The notes below the pieces were generated by a model. That model saw only the letters and a list, made by a program, of their open reading frames with translations. It made no database searches and was not told the origin of the DNA. 64,000 nucleotides of DNA. Origin: JBGUXS01 sp045118155 (GTDB lineage Bacteria; Pseudomonadota; Alphaproteobacteria; CAAHEQ01; UBA3637). The stretch spans positions 1 through 64,000 of the forward strand of contig JBGUXS010000078.1 of the NCBI GenBank assembly GCA_045118155.1, read 5' to 3'. A program made the translations under genes and the position numbers. Of the stretch, positions 16,995-26,764 are shown in pieces. The first letter of the stretch is position 1. Each line of letters begins with the position of its first letter.

Positions 16995-17666
16995 ATGACA
17001 TGGGAACTAAAAGAATTTGATGTCGTACTTAGCACAAATGAAACAGCTTGCGACTATCCACCGTTTACAGTTGTTATTGCAGGACGACAACTTAAAGGGC
17101 GTGGCCGAATGGGACGTGTTTGGCAAAGTCCATTGGGTAATTTATATGCCAGCTTCGTTTTCCCTAAAACGCAAACGCCTCCTGCTTTTTTATCATTTTT
17201 ACTAGGGGTTTCTGTTGTTCAAACCTTGCACAAACCTGTTGCCTTAAAATGGCCAAATGATATTTTGCTCAATGGGAAAAAATGTGGGGGAATTTTATTA
17301 GAACAAGAAGACGATAAAATTATTGCTGGTTTAGGTTTAAATCTTAGCTCTTGCCCTAAAAGCGGAGTTATGTATCCTGTGACACATCTAGGATATCGGG
17401 GAACCCCCGCTCTTTTTACAAAACGTCTATTAAAAAGCATTGAAAAAAATTATGAACTTTTAGAAACAAAGGGCTTTCCCTATCTTCGGGAAATATGGCT
17501 ATCGCACGCTTATGGGCTAAAAGGTCCTGTCAAAGCTGTCTTGCCCAACAAAGAATTAACAGGCATTTTTTACGATTTAACCCCAAATGGGGAACTTGTT
17601 CTTATTACCCCAGATAACAAGAAACATCTTATTTCTTGTGGGGATATCTTTTTTAAGAAACCTTAA
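16995..17666 (+). CDS. birA: biotin--[acetyl-CoA-carboxylase] ligase
   Basis: Attaches biotin to the carrier protein of acetyl-CoA carboxylase. The 223-residue protein has the ATP/biotin loop GRGRMGRVW (about 36-44), KWPNDILLNGKKCGGIL (about 83-100) and GLGLNL (about 111-116), then the small C-terminal SH3-like domain. It lacks the N-terminal HTH of E. coli BirA, so it is a plain ligase and not a repressor, as in many alphaproteobacteria. Confidence 0.93.
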   Translation: MTWELKEFDVVLSTNETACDYPPFTVVIAGRQLKGRGRMGRVWQSPLGNLYASFVFPKTQTPPAFLSFLLGVSVVQTLHKPVALKWPNDILLNGKKCGGILLEQEDDKIIAGLGLNLSSCPKSGVMYPVTHLGYRGTPALFTKRLLKSIEKNYELLETKGFPYLREIWLSHAYGLKGPVKAVLPNKELTGIFYDLTPNGELVLITPDNKKHLISCGDIFFKKP

Positions 17667-17745
17667 CTTATCACTTTTACGTTCGCATACGCTCACCGAA
17701 CTCCCTCAACGTGAGTTCTCATCTTCTTTAATATTTACCTTGAAA

Positions 17746-17835
17746 TGGCGGATGGAGTGAGATTCGAACTCACGTTGGGCGTAAACCCAAACACACTTTC
17801 CAGGCGTGCGCCTTCAACCACTCGGCCATCCATCC
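17746..17835 (-). tRNA. tRNA-Ser (anticodon GGA)
   Basis: On the minus strand the acceptor stem GGATGGA pairs with TCCATCC, the anticodon loop contains GGA, a long variable arm (GTTTGGGTTTACGCCCAAC) is present and the T-arm is GTTCGAATC. CCA is encoded (17748-17746). 90 nt in total, normal for a class II tRNA. Confidence 0.97.
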
Positions 17836-17844
17836 ACATTGTTT

Positions 17845-17873
17845 ATTAAAGCATATTTTTACTCAAAAATCAA
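17845..17873 (-). promoter_or_regulatory. promoter of tRNA-Ser
   Basis: Minus-strand TTGATT (17873-17868), 17-nt spacer, TTTAAT (17850-17845), about 10 nt before the mature tRNA. Confidence 0.55.
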
Positions 17874-17886
17874 GAGATATATTTTC

Positions 17887-19260
17887 CTATCCCCCAAGAG
17901 CTTTATAGATATGAATTAAATCCTGATATAAGGCATGGGTTGCCTGCACAAGTTCTCTTTGGCCAGCAATTAAATTCTGAAAAGCCGTGAGTACTTCAGA
18001 AAATGAAATCAACCCCCCAGTATATTTATCATATGTCAACTGATAAACTTGTTGTAAATGGCTTAAACTTTGGTGCCTTAAATCATGAGTTTTTAAATCT
18101 TGATCTAACTCAACATAGGCATTTTTCACTTCATGAACCGCCGTCAGTAAAGCCTTTTCATAAGCAAGCAATTTTTCTTCCTTCATTTCTTTTTGAAGGA
18201 TAATATTCTGTCGTAATACGCCCCAGTGAAACAACGGGGTACTTACCCCAGGAAGTAGATGATATGTATAACTTTTATGATTAAGCAAAGAACTGACTTT
18301 ATTATCTTGAAATCCCAAAAAAGTAGATAAATTGACTTTTGGGAAAAGCTCAGCAACAGCCATCCCAACAGCCGCATTTTGCCCAATTAATTCTTCTTCG
18401 GCGACACGGACATCTGGCCGATTCCGAAGCAATGAAACGCTAGCATCATACACCCGATTAACATCAAACAAAAACGGCTCTAAAATAATATTATGGGAAC
18501 TTGCCAACTCTTTATTAAGCGTATTTGGTAAGTTCCCCAATAATAAAGCAAGCGTATTTTTCTCTACCTGTTCTTGGGCTTTTAAGCCAGGTAATGCCGC
18601 CTTTGTTTCTGCTAACAAATATTTGGCTTGTTCTAATTCTAATTTCGTTTCCAAGCCACTTTGATATTTCTTTTGAACCAAGTGTAACAAATCTTCTTGT
18701 GTCTTTATATTGCGCTGTAATAGGGATATCTGAGCTTGGACCATACGTAATGACATATAAGCTAACGCTAATTGTGCCTGCACAGAAACAAAGACATTTT
18801 TTAATGCTTCTTGGGCCCCACGATAACTACTTTCTGCTTGCTCTGTCTGGCGACGTCCTCCGCCAAAGATATCTAATTCCCAATTGACATCAAAACCAAC
18901 TTGATAATAATCTTCCTTAAGCAACATTGGCATAGATTTAGGCTCTTTTACATAGGTATACCCCGCTTCAATATCCACCATCGGTAAATTCTGCACGGAT
19001 GTCTTTTTTAAAAAAGCACGTGCTTGTCTTAACCGCATAAGCGCTTGCCCAATATCTAGATTTTGTTCAGCTGTTTTAGTAAGCATACGGGTTAAAGGGG
19101 CTTCGTGAAAATCACTTAAATGAAAAGGTGCGTGAACCTGTTTGTTTTGAGATAAACCTAAAATTTGAGCCACTTCTTTATCTTCAAAAAAGATGGGACG
19201 TTGATAATCCGGTCCAACCGTGCACGAAACCAACACAAAAAAAAGAATAATTTTTTTCAT
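17887..19260 (-). CDS. outer-membrane efflux lipoprotein (NodT/OprM family)
   Basis: Forms the outer-membrane exit duct of a tripartite drug-efflux pump. The 457-residue protein starts with a lipoprotein signal peptide (LVSC, Cys13) followed by TVGPDYQRP, the family signature after the lipid-bearing Cys. Two copies of the OEP repeat are present, with an ALMRLRQAR segment near 80 and EELIGQNAAVGMAVAELFP near 290. Its ATG overlaps the stop of the RND gene by 4 nt. Last gene of the efflux operon. Confidence 0.94.
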   Translation of the reverse strand: MKKIILFFVLVSCTVGPDYQRPIFFEDKEVAQILGLSQNKQVHAPFHLSDFHEAPLTRMLTKTAEQNLDIGQALMRLRQARAFLKKTSVQNLPMVDIEAGYTYVKEPKSMPMLLKEDYYQVGFDVNWELDIFGGGRRQTEQAESSYRGAQEALKNVFVSVQAQLALAYMSLRMVQAQISLLQRNIKTQEDLLHLVQKKYQSGLETKLELEQAKYLLAETKAALPGLKAQEQVEKNTLALLLGNLPNTLNKELASSHNIILEPFLFDVNRVYDASVSLLRNRPDVRVAEEELIGQNAAVGMAVAELFPKVNLSTFLGFQDNKVSSLLNHKSYTYHLLPGVSTPLFHWGVLRQNIILQKEMKEEKLLAYEKALLTAVHEVKNAYVELDQDLKTHDLRHQSLSHLQQVYQLTYDKYTGGLISFSEVLTAFQNLIAGQRELVQATHALYQDLIHIYKALGG

Positions 19261-22200
19261 ATCTTTTTCCTTTTCCGGCGTATTTTAGGAACCGGAACCT
19301 TAAAATAACAGTGACGGCCAATCCCTTCACAAATACCATATAAGGCCGGAATAAATAAAATCCCAATACATGTAGCCGCTAACATCCCCGCGAATACCGT
19401 AACCCCAATGGATATCTGGCTGGAAGCCCCTGCCCCCGTGGCAAGCAACATAGGGACAACCCCTAAAATAAATGTTAAAGCCGTCATTAATACGGCACGA
19501 AAGCGTTCTTTTGCCCCATAAATACAGGATTGAACCAACGATTGTCCTTGTCCACGGGCTTGTAAAATAAATTCCACAATTAAAATCGCATTTTTACTAG
19601 CAAGACCAATGAGTAATACTAACCCTAGCTGAGCATAAATACTTAAAGGAAGGCCCCAAATCATGAGGCCTATCAAGGCCCCTAATAAAGCAAAAACATT
19701 TGAAAAAATGACCGAAAATGCCGTTAACCAACTTTCATATAACCCAACCAAAAACAAATATCCAAAAATAATTGCCAACACAATTAAAATAAGAACCAAG
19801 CCCGATGTTTTAACCTCTTGTAAGCTCAATCCTGTCCAAGCTAACGCATACTTTGGTCCTAAGTCGTTCACCATTTTTTGCACCTGTTGAATTCCTTGCC
19901 CAGAACTCACCTCTTGTTTTGTAGCCGCTGTCACTGGAGCACTTAAATACTGGTTAAACCGATACACAATCTTAGGGCTGAGTATGGTTTTGAACTCTAT
20001 CAAATTTTTAAGGCGCACCATATTTCCACCCAAACTTGGAACATATAAATTTTCAATATTATTTTGATCTTGACGATAGGGGAAAGCCGCTTGTACAATC
20101 ACTTTGTTAACTTGCCCTTGAACAGGAATATTATTAACATATTGAGACCCTAAATTCGCTTGTAATACAGAAAAAATATTAGAAATTGGGACATGATAAT
20201 TCAACGCTTTTGTACGATCAATTTCCAAAAATAAATGGGGACTTCCAGGGGTTAATGTACTAAATCCAAACACAAAATTAGGGCTTTTTCGTATTTTTTG
20301 TATAACAGATTGCGTAGATATAAATAATTTTTCAAAAGAAACATCTTCATCTATAGCATTAATTTGAAAAGAAAGGCCATCACTTGTTCCAACGCCAGGA
20401 ATAGATGGTAAGGCATAAAATTCTATAGATGCTTGCGTATTATGCGTATAATTTTCCTGTAAACCATTTAAAATATGTGCTAAAGAAAGTGTTTTTGTTG
20501 TTCGTTGTTCCCATGGTTTTAACCCCACTACCCCCATCGCAATATTTTCCCCTTGTCCCCCTAAAAAACTAACCCCAACAACAGAAATAAAATAACGAAC
20601 CCCAGGTAAAGCCAGTATTTTTTGAGATAATTTTTCTAAGACCGCTTCTGTCCTATTCCGGCTGGCTGTTTCGGGTAATTGAATATTCGCAAAAATGACC
20701 CCCTGATCTTCCTGGGGGATAAAGGAAGTTGGCCTGATAAAAAACAAGAAAAAAGTTCCAATTAAGGTACAACTAATTAAAAAAGAACTTGTTTTTAGGT
20801 GTTCACAAAAAAACCGTACCGCAGATATATATCGCTTTTTTGTCCACTCTAACATTTCATTAAAAAAATCAAAGATCTTTAAAGGATTCTTACTCTGCCG
20901 TCCCAAAAATAAAGCACATAAAGCGGGACTTAACGTCAAGGCATTGACCGATGAAAATACAACCGCTGTCGCAATTGTAATTGCAAATTGCTGGTAAATT
21001 TTCCCCGTAATCCCCGCCATTAACCCAACAGGAACAAAAATAGATAACAAGACAAGCGTCGTTGCTATTACCACAGTACTAATATCTTTCATTGCTTGTA
21101 TAGATGCCTCTTTTGCGGGCAATTTCCTATTTGCCATTAGGTATTGCACCCGTTCTACCACAACAATAGCATCATCCACAACCAAACCGATAGCTAAAAT
21201 AAGGGCAAATAAAGTTAAGATATTAATATCAAATCCTAAGACATAAATAACTGCAAACGTACTGATTAATGATACAGGAATTGTTATCATTGGAATAAAT
21301 GTCGCAAAGATATTTTGTAAAAAAAGATATACAACCCCAACCACCAACAAAAAAGTAATTAATAATGTTTCAATAATCCCTTTTAACGATGCCCGCACAA
21401 AATCAGTAGAATCATATACAACTTCTAATTCCAATCCCTCTGGGAAATGATACGTCAAGGTTTTAATTTCTTGGCGTACTGCCTGCATCGTCTGCAAGGA
21501 ATTTGTCCCAGGTGTCTGGCTTAAAGCCATAATAACTGCTGGCTGATTATTAAACAAAGAAGTCATTTGATAGGTATCCGCCCCCCAAGAAACTTCTGCC
21601 ACATCTTTCAACCTAACAATTCCCCCTTTAGTATCCACAGCAACCACAATTTCTTCAAAATCAGAAACACTTTTTAAAAATCCCTTTGCGCTTAAGGTTA
21701 AAACAAAAGCATTTGTCACAGGACTTGGGGCTGCCCCCAAAGATCCAACACTAGCTTGAACATTCTGATTTTCAATTGCCTGAATAATATCTTGAGAACT
21801 TAATCCTAAAGCATTTAACTTCATAGGATTTATCCAAACACGAATACTATGTTGTGGGCCATAAACTGTTACATCCCCAACCCCATGTACCCGAGATAGT
21901 GGATTTTTTAAATAGGTATATGCATAATTACTTAAAAACAAATCCGAATAAGAGTTATTTTTCCCTTTTAAAACAAGCATCCCTAGCATATTTGCTGATT
22001 GTAATTTTACTTCTATCCCTTCTTGACGAACTATAGGGGGCAGAATAGGTTCTACCTGTTGTAACCGATTTTGTACTTTAACCTGAGCTATATCAGGGTC
22101 GGTCCCAATATTAAAAGTAATGGTCAATTGATAAACACCATTATCATTTGAAGTAGAAGACATATATAACATATCTTCAACCCCATTAATTTCATTTTCA

Positions 22201-22400
22201 ATTGGAATAGCCACTGTCTCTGTTAGAATTTGAGCATTTGCACCGGGATAATTAACTGAAACAATCACTTGCGGAGGGGTAATATCTGGATATTGGGAAA
22301 TTGGCAACACACTTATCGCTAATCCCCCCAACAAAACCATTACAATAGCAATAACGGCCGCAAACCTAGGATGAGTAATACAAAATTGGGAACCCGTCAT
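19257..22400 (-). CDS. RND multidrug efflux pump, HAE1/AcrB type
   Basis: Proton-driven inner-membrane pump component. At 1047 residues it has full AcrB length: the N-terminal FAAVIAIVMVLLGGLAI helix, a large porter domain, the GLVVDDAIVVVE transmembrane motif (about 400-412) with the paired Asp residues of proton relay, and a second half with the symmetric layout ending IGVTVFAGMLAATCIGILFIP. The product is likely to export lipophilic compounds or bile-like molecules, which is inferred from the family. It overlaps the membrane-fusion gene and the outer-membrane gene by 4 nt each. Confidence 0.96.
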   Translation of the reverse strand: MTGSQFCITHPRFAAVIAIVMVLLGGLAISVLPISQYPDITPPQVIVSVNYPGANAQILTETVAIPIENEINGVEDMLYMSSTSNDNGVYQLTITFNIGTDPDIAQVKVQNRLQQVEPILPPIVRQEGIEVKLQSANMLGMLVLKGKNNSYSDLFLSNYAYTYLKNPLSRVHGVGDVTVYGPQHSIRVWINPMKLNALGLSSQDIIQAIENQNVQASVGSLGAAPSPVTNAFVLTLSAKGFLKSVSDFEEIVVAVDTKGGIVRLKDVAEVSWGADTYQMTSLFNNQPAVIMALSQTPGTNSLQTMQAVRQEIKTLTYHFPEGLELEVVYDSTDFVRASLKGIIETLLITFLLVVGVVYLFLQNIFATFIPMITIPVSLISTFAVIYVLGFDINILTLFALILAIGLVVDDAIVVVERVQYLMANRKLPAKEASIQAMKDISTVVIATTLVLLSIFVPVGLMAGITGKIYQQFAITIATAVVFSSVNALTLSPALCALFLGRQSKNPLKIFDFFNEMLEWTKKRYISAVRFFCEHLKTSSFLISCTLIGTFFLFFIRPTSFIPQEDQGVIFANIQLPETASRNRTEAVLEKLSQKILALPGVRYFISVVGVSFLGGQGENIAMGVVGLKPWEQRTTKTLSLAHILNGLQENYTHNTQASIEFYALPSIPGVGTSDGLSFQINAIDEDVSFEKLFISTQSVIQKIRKSPNFVFGFSTLTPGSPHLFLEIDRTKALNYHVPISNIFSVLQANLGSQYVNNIPVQGQVNKVIVQAAFPYRQDQNNIENLYVPSLGGNMVRLKNLIEFKTILSPKIVYRFNQYLSAPVTAATKQEVSSGQGIQQVQKMVNDLGPKYALAWTGLSLQEVKTSGLVLILIVLAIIFGYLFLVGLYESWLTAFSVIFSNVFALLGALIGLMIWGLPLSIYAQLGLVLLIGLASKNAILIVEFILQARGQGQSLVQSCIYGAKERFRAVLMTALTFILGVVPMLLATGAGASSQISIGVTVFAGMLAATCIGILFIPALYGICEGIGRHCYFKVPVPKIRRKRKKI

Positions 22401-23530
22401 TCTTCCTCCACTGACGAAGCAATGTTTGCTTTTTTCCCAATATTTTCACTTCCCATAGAGGTCATGACGACTTTTTCTCCTGTCGTCAATCCCTTTAAAA
22501 TAACAACATTTTCTCCCTGAACTGGCCCCAGAGATAATTGCCGCTTTTCAATAATTTGCTGATTATTTACTATAAAAACAAAAGGGATGTCTTCTTCCCA
22601 AGATAATTGATCTAACGACAGAACAAAAACATCATGAAGTGTTTTTTCTAACAAAACATCCACGTATGCTTGGGTAACAAGTAATCTTTGCCCATTTGAA
22701 AAATCAGCATACATCGTTAACGCATTTGTTTTAGAATTAATTTCATTATTTGTATAACTCAATGTTCCTGTTTCCGGATACCGCCGACCATCCGCTAGTT
22801 GCAAAGAGATTGTCCAATCTTCAAATGGCAGATGATGCGCACTATATGATTCTACATAATCTTTATCCGAAATAGAAAACATAACCCTAATAGGATCTTC
22901 TTGAATAATACGCACCAATGCATCGCTTGAAGGTGCTACATAATCCCCCAAAGATACTTTAATCGTTCCAATACGTCCAGAAATAGGGGCACAAATCGTT
23001 GTATAATCATAATTGACTTTAGCGACCTGCTCGGCGGCCTTAGCGGCCTCTAATGAGGCTAAAGCCGATAAAAAAGAAGCTTTTCCTTCATCCAATTGTG
23101 CTAAGGCAACCGCTTTTTCCCCTGTTTTTAGCAAACGTTGGTAATATTGATGCGCATTCACCAAAGTCGCTTCTGCAGATAAAACGTTTGCCTGTTCTAA
23201 GGCTAATTTCGCTTTATATTCATCTTGTTTTAAAATAAAAAGGGTTTGTCCTTCTAAAACATCTGCCCCATCTTCAACCAAAATATCTTCAATAAAACCG
23301 GCAAGAAAAGGGTGCACCTCTACGGAATTAATCGGCATCACATATCCAATATAACGCCGTTGCAATGTCAATTCCTGTGGAACCATTTTTTTAACTTGGA
23401 CTGTTAATGGCAAGACCTTTTTTTCTTCAAAAGGAGGGGACATAAAACAATATCGCCCAACCCCTAAACTTCCTAAAATACATATCCCCAATATCCAAAT
23501 CCATTTTTTTAAGCGCGTTCTATGTGCCAT
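22397..23530 (-). CDS. RND efflux membrane-fusion protein (AcrA-like)
   Basis: Periplasmic adaptor linking the pump to its outer-membrane duct. 377 residues: an N-terminal membrane anchor (about 9-26), a barrel-sandwich/lipoyl part with VEVHPFLAGFIEDILVEDGADVLEGQTLF, an alpha-hairpin with LEQANVLSAEATLVNAHQYYQRLL and a beta-barrel region including ISGRIGTIKVSLGDYV (each cited in part). The start at 23530 follows GAGGA at a good distance; an upstream ATG at 23578 lies within the preceding gene. No regulator gene adjoins the operon. Confidence 0.93.
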   Translation of the reverse strand: MAHRTRLKKWIWILGICILGSLGVGRYCFMSPPFEEKKVLPLTVQVKKMVPQELTLQRRYIGYVMPINSVEVHPFLAGFIEDILVEDGADVLEGQTLFILKQDEYKAKLALEQANVLSAEATLVNAHQYYQRLLKTGEKAVALAQLDEGKASFLSALASLEAAKAAEQVAKVNYDYTTICAPISGRIGTIKVSLGDYVAPSSDALVRIIQEDPIRVMFSISDKDYVESYSAHHLPFEDWTISLQLADGRRYPETGTLSYTNNEINSKTNALTMYADFSNGQRLLVTQAYVDVLLEKTLHDVFVLSLDQLSWEEDIPFVFIVNNQQIIEKRQLSLGPVQGENVVILKGLTTGEKVVMTSMGSENIGKKANIASSVEEE

Positions 23531-24411
23531 GGGGTCCTCATTTTCGTATTTGTTAAGAAAATACCTAATAAAATACATCCACCACCGATAACTTCAGTCC
23601 ATACAAGAGATTCTTTGAGTAAAAAGAAAGCCTCTATCGTACTAAAAATAGGCATTAAATAATACACAACACTTACTTTAATTGATCCTAATTTTTCCAG
23701 GGCCTTATTCCAGAAAAAATAAGCCAGAACAGAATTAAAAATGCCCATATACAACATAATTCCCAATACACCCCAAGTTAAATGTTCTTGAATCAATGGG
23801 AATCGAATCGTTTCATAAATAAAAAACGGTAAGCAACCCAACGCCCCCACCACAATTCCAACCGTTAAAAGACTTTCTTGAGACAAAGTTGAAGGTTTGG
23901 TGGACATTAAATAGCTATAAAAACCAAAACTACACGCCATAGCGACCATCCAAAAATCCCCCATTTGAAAAGGAAAATGAAAGATTTCCTGTAAACGACC
24001 TTTCAAAATAATTACAAAAACCCCAATAACAGCAAACAACATACCTATCTTTGCTCTCTTGTTAATAAAAGCTCCCCCTAAAAAATGGGCAAACAACAAC
24101 AAAAAAACGGGCCCTGTAACTGAAATTAAAGACATTTGTACCGCAGACAGGGTATAACTGGCGTAATAAACACATGTATTGCAAAACGTGATTCCAATTA
24201 AAGAAGAATAAAGAATAAACTTCCATTCTCTCTTAAGATACATTTTTTCTTTCATGACCCGCTTATACGTAAACGGAACAAGGCAAATTCCAGCAATTGC
24301 CCACCTAAAAAATGCTATTTGCCAAGGGGTTAAAATCCCTTGCAGGGCACTTCCAACAATAACATTAAAACTCCAAAAAAAAACAGCTAGTATCGCCAGC
24401 ATATATGCCAT
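23509..24411 (-). CDS. EamA/DMT family inner-membrane transporter
   Basis: 300 residues with about ten hydrophobic helices in two EamA halves; the N-terminal WSFNVIVGSAL and the second-half EAFFLLKE motifs fit drug/metabolite transporters, whose substrates here are unknown. The ATG at 24411 is preceded by AAAGGGGA at 7 nt; a longer reading from 24453 is not needed. It overlaps the adaptor gene by 22 nt, so it is probably the first gene of the efflux operon. Confidence 0.85.
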   Translation of the reverse strand: MAYMLAILAVFFWSFNVIVGSALQGILTPWQIAFFRWAIAGICLVPFTYKRVMKEKMYLKREWKFILYSSLIGITFCNTCVYYASYTLSAVQMSLISVTGPVFLLLFAHFLGGAFINKRAKIGMLFAVIGVFVIILKGRLQEIFHFPFQMGDFWMVAMACSFGFYSYLMSTKPSTLSQESLLTVGIVVGALGCLPFFIYETIRFPLIQEHLTWGVLGIMLYMGIFNSVLAYFFWNKALEKLGSIKVSVVYYLMPIFSTIEAFFLLKESLVWTEVIGGGCILLGIFLTNTKMRTPWHIERA

Positions 24412-24477
24412 GTAATATTCCCCTTTAAAAGGGGATATAAGGGGGGAAAACAAGAGATACTACATAAACTTTAGTAT

Positions 24478-24510
24478 AAAAAAAGGGGGGAATAATTGCT
24501 TCCCCCTTTT
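24478..24510 (-). terminator. Rho-independent terminator of the RNase E/G gene
   Basis: On the minus strand AAAAGGGGG pairs with CCCCCTTTT and is followed by a run of Ts. Located about 20 nt after the RNase E/G stop. Confidence 0.85.
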
Positions 24511-24528
24511 CAATAATAATTCTTCAAT

Positions 24529-26565
24529 CTATGGCATTAATTTATTCCACCAACCTTTTTTCCCTTTTGGACTAGGTTCAGGTGTTTTTTCTGCCTGAGA
24601 TTCTTGTTCTTTTGAAGATTTTTCTTTAGTTTTTCCTGAAGTTCTTTTTTTAGGGGCATCAGGTTCTTGACGTCGTTTCGCATCAAATAATACTAAAGAT
24701 TCCTGAGGGACAACCTTAAATTTTTCTTCAGCAGTTTTTTCTTCTGTACCCCCATTTCCTTTTTCCTTCTTGGCTTTAAAAGACTTTTTACCCCGTGTAT
24801 TTTGTTTGTTTTTTTCTTTTGTATCTTTTTCTTCCTTAATTTGTTCCACTTTTTCTTCTTTTACCGTTTCCTTTTTCTCAGGGGTTGGCTTTTTCTGAAA
24901 AATCTTTCTTAACGTACTTGTGGGTTTTTCTTCCACAGGCAAAGGTTCTTCGCGTTCTGTTTTTTCTAAACGATAATCCGTTAAAACCTGCATATCTGGA
25001 TCAATCATAATCCGTAAGCTGAATTTGCCTTTTTCTTCTAGTTCTGTCAACGAAGACCGTGTATTATTCAACAAATACAACGCCACCTTTTCTGGCACAA
25101 AAACAATCACATTTTTATTGATAAGTTCTGTTCCGAACCCTTCTAACAAATGGATCATCCTAATGGCGCAAGATTCCACCGTCCGAACCCGTCCCTTTCC
25201 TGCACAACAAGGGCATGGGACATATGAACTTTCCAATACACTAGAATGTAATCGTTGCCGAGACATTTCCATTAAACCAAAACCCGATATTTTCCCCATT
25301 TGAATACGGGCCCGGTCATGACGTAATGCTTCCCGCAAAGCACGTTCAATATGTGCATTATTCTTTGGTTCCATCATATCAATAAAATCAATCACAACAA
25401 GCCCTGCTAAATCTCTAAGCCGCAATTGACGGGCCAATTCTTCGCAAGCTTCCAAATTCGTTTTTAAAGCGGTTTCTTCTAAATCCCGTTCCCGAATTGC
25501 CCGACCCGAATTCACATCCACCGTTACCATGGCCTCGGTCTGATCAATCACTAAATATCCACCAGATTTAAGCTGAGCAACATTGTTATACAAAACCTCT
25601 ATCTGATTTTCTATTTGGTATTTAGAAAACAATGGGATATCCCCCCGATATTGAGTTACTTTTTTAGCTTGAGAAGGAAGAAGTAACTTAACAAAATCTT
25701 TTACCGATTTAAATGTATCAACCCCTTCTACAAAAACATCTTCTATATCCGCTGTAAAAACATCCCGCAAAGAACGCTTAATAATATCCCCTTCTTCATG
25801 AATCAATTTCGGGGCAATAGAAGATAACGTTTGTTCCCGAATTTTCATCCAAGTTTTGATTAAATAATCATAGTCCCGACGAATATCCGTTTTTTTCTTT
25901 TCTTGACCGGCTGTTCTAATAATAACACTCATTCCTTCCGGAATAGGCAACTTACTGACAATTTCTTTTAAATTCTTACGTTCTTTAACATTCGTAATTT
26001 TCCGAGAAATACCAGCCCCTCGCCCATTATTTGGCATCAAAACACTATACCGTCCCGCCAAAGAAAGATATGTCGTCAAGGCCGCCCCTTTATTACCACG
26101 TTCTTCTTTAATAACTTGGACCAACATGACTTGCCCATGATGAATCACTTCTTGAATTTTGTATTTTTTAAAAAAAGATGTTTTGGGAATATGAACATCA
26201 TCCGAAGCCGGGGCAGAAACAACCTCAACATCCCCTTCCACCGCGGCATCATCTTCCATATCATCACTATCTTTATCTTCTTGGTTAATCAGCTGTTTTA
26301 AAGCTTCCTTATCCGCAACTGGAATTTGATAATAATCAGGATGAATCCCACTAAACGGTAAAAAACCGTGCCGATGACCACCATAATCTACAAAAGCGGC
26401 TTGTAAAGAAGGTTCAACCCGAATAACCTTCGCTAAATAGATATTTCCTTTAATCTGTTTTTTTGTGGATGTATCCACATCCATCTCAACCAATTTCCCA
26501 TCATCCACGACAGCCACACGGACTTCCTCAGGATGACGCGCATCAATAAGCATCTGTTTTGACAT
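24529..26565 (-). CDS. rng: ribonuclease E/G
   Basis: Endonuclease that starts mRNA decay and matures rRNA and tRNA. 678 residues: an S1 domain (about 30-125) split by an acidic insertion (about 85-130, EDKDSDDMEDD), the RNase core with the catalytic Asp-containing stretches TVDVNSGR and VIDFIDM, the zinc-link CPCCAGKGRV and a Lys/Glu-rich tail of about 150 residues. The start MSKQMLIDARHPEEVRV at 26565 matches the family start. A promoter at 26711-26739 places transcription initiation at about 26704, so a longer upstream reading (to 26739) is excluded and a 5' leader of about 140 nt remains. It could be called rne, but the tail is short. Confidence 0.93.
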   Translation of the reverse strand: MSKQMLIDARHPEEVRVAVVDDGKLVEMDVDTSTKKQIKGNIYLAKVIRVEPSLQAAFVDYGGHRHGFLPFSGIHPDYYQIPVADKEALKQLINQEDKDSDDMEDDAAVEGDVEVVSAPASDDVHIPKTSFFKKYKIQEVIHHGQVMLVQVIKEERGNKGAALTTYLSLAGRYSVLMPNNGRGAGISRKITNVKERKNLKEIVSKLPIPEGMSVIIRTAGQEKKKTDIRRDYDYLIKTWMKIREQTLSSIAPKLIHEEGDIIKRSLRDVFTADIEDVFVEGVDTFKSVKDFVKLLLPSQAKKVTQYRGDIPLFSKYQIENQIEVLYNNVAQLKSGGYLVIDQTEAMVTVDVNSGRAIRERDLEETALKTNLEACEELARQLRLRDLAGLVVIDFIDMMEPKNNAHIERALREALRHDRARIQMGKISGFGLMEMSRQRLHSSVLESSYVPCPCCAGKGRVRTVESCAIRMIHLLEGFGTELINKNVIVFVPEKVALYLLNNTRSSLTELEEKGKFSLRIMIDPDMQVLTDYRLEKTEREEPLPVEEKPTSTLRKIFQKKPTPEKKETVKEEKVEQIKEEKDTKEKNKQNTRGKKSFKAKKEKGNGGTEEKTAEEKFKVVPQESLVLFDAKRRQEPDAPKKRTSGKTKEKSSKEQESQAEKTPEPSPKGKKGWWNKLMP

Positions 26566-26710
26566 AAATTCCCCACTAATATTTTTTGAAAACAAGGCGT
26601 ATCGGCGGTAAGGCTTACCCCTAATAAAGTAAAAAGCCCTAAATAAATCATCAACATAGTTCCGCCAATCCGTAAAAAAACTTAAAACAATATTTTCTAT
26701 TGCGTTTGTT

Positions 26711-26739
26711 ATTATACCGATATACAATCCAAGAATCAA
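26711..26739 (-). promoter_or_regulatory. promoter of the RNase E/G gene
   Basis: Minus-strand TTGATT (26739-26734), 17 nt, perfect TATAAT (26716-26711). It lies about 145 nt upstream of the start at 26565, leaving a long leader. Confidence 0.7.
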
Positions 26740-26764
26740 GTTATTTTTTAAAGGGCCTTTATTT

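Noticed and set aside
26566..26739. Longer RNase E/G reading
   Set aside because: A perfect -10 box and good -35 lie within it, and the family start MSKQMLIDA is at 26565.
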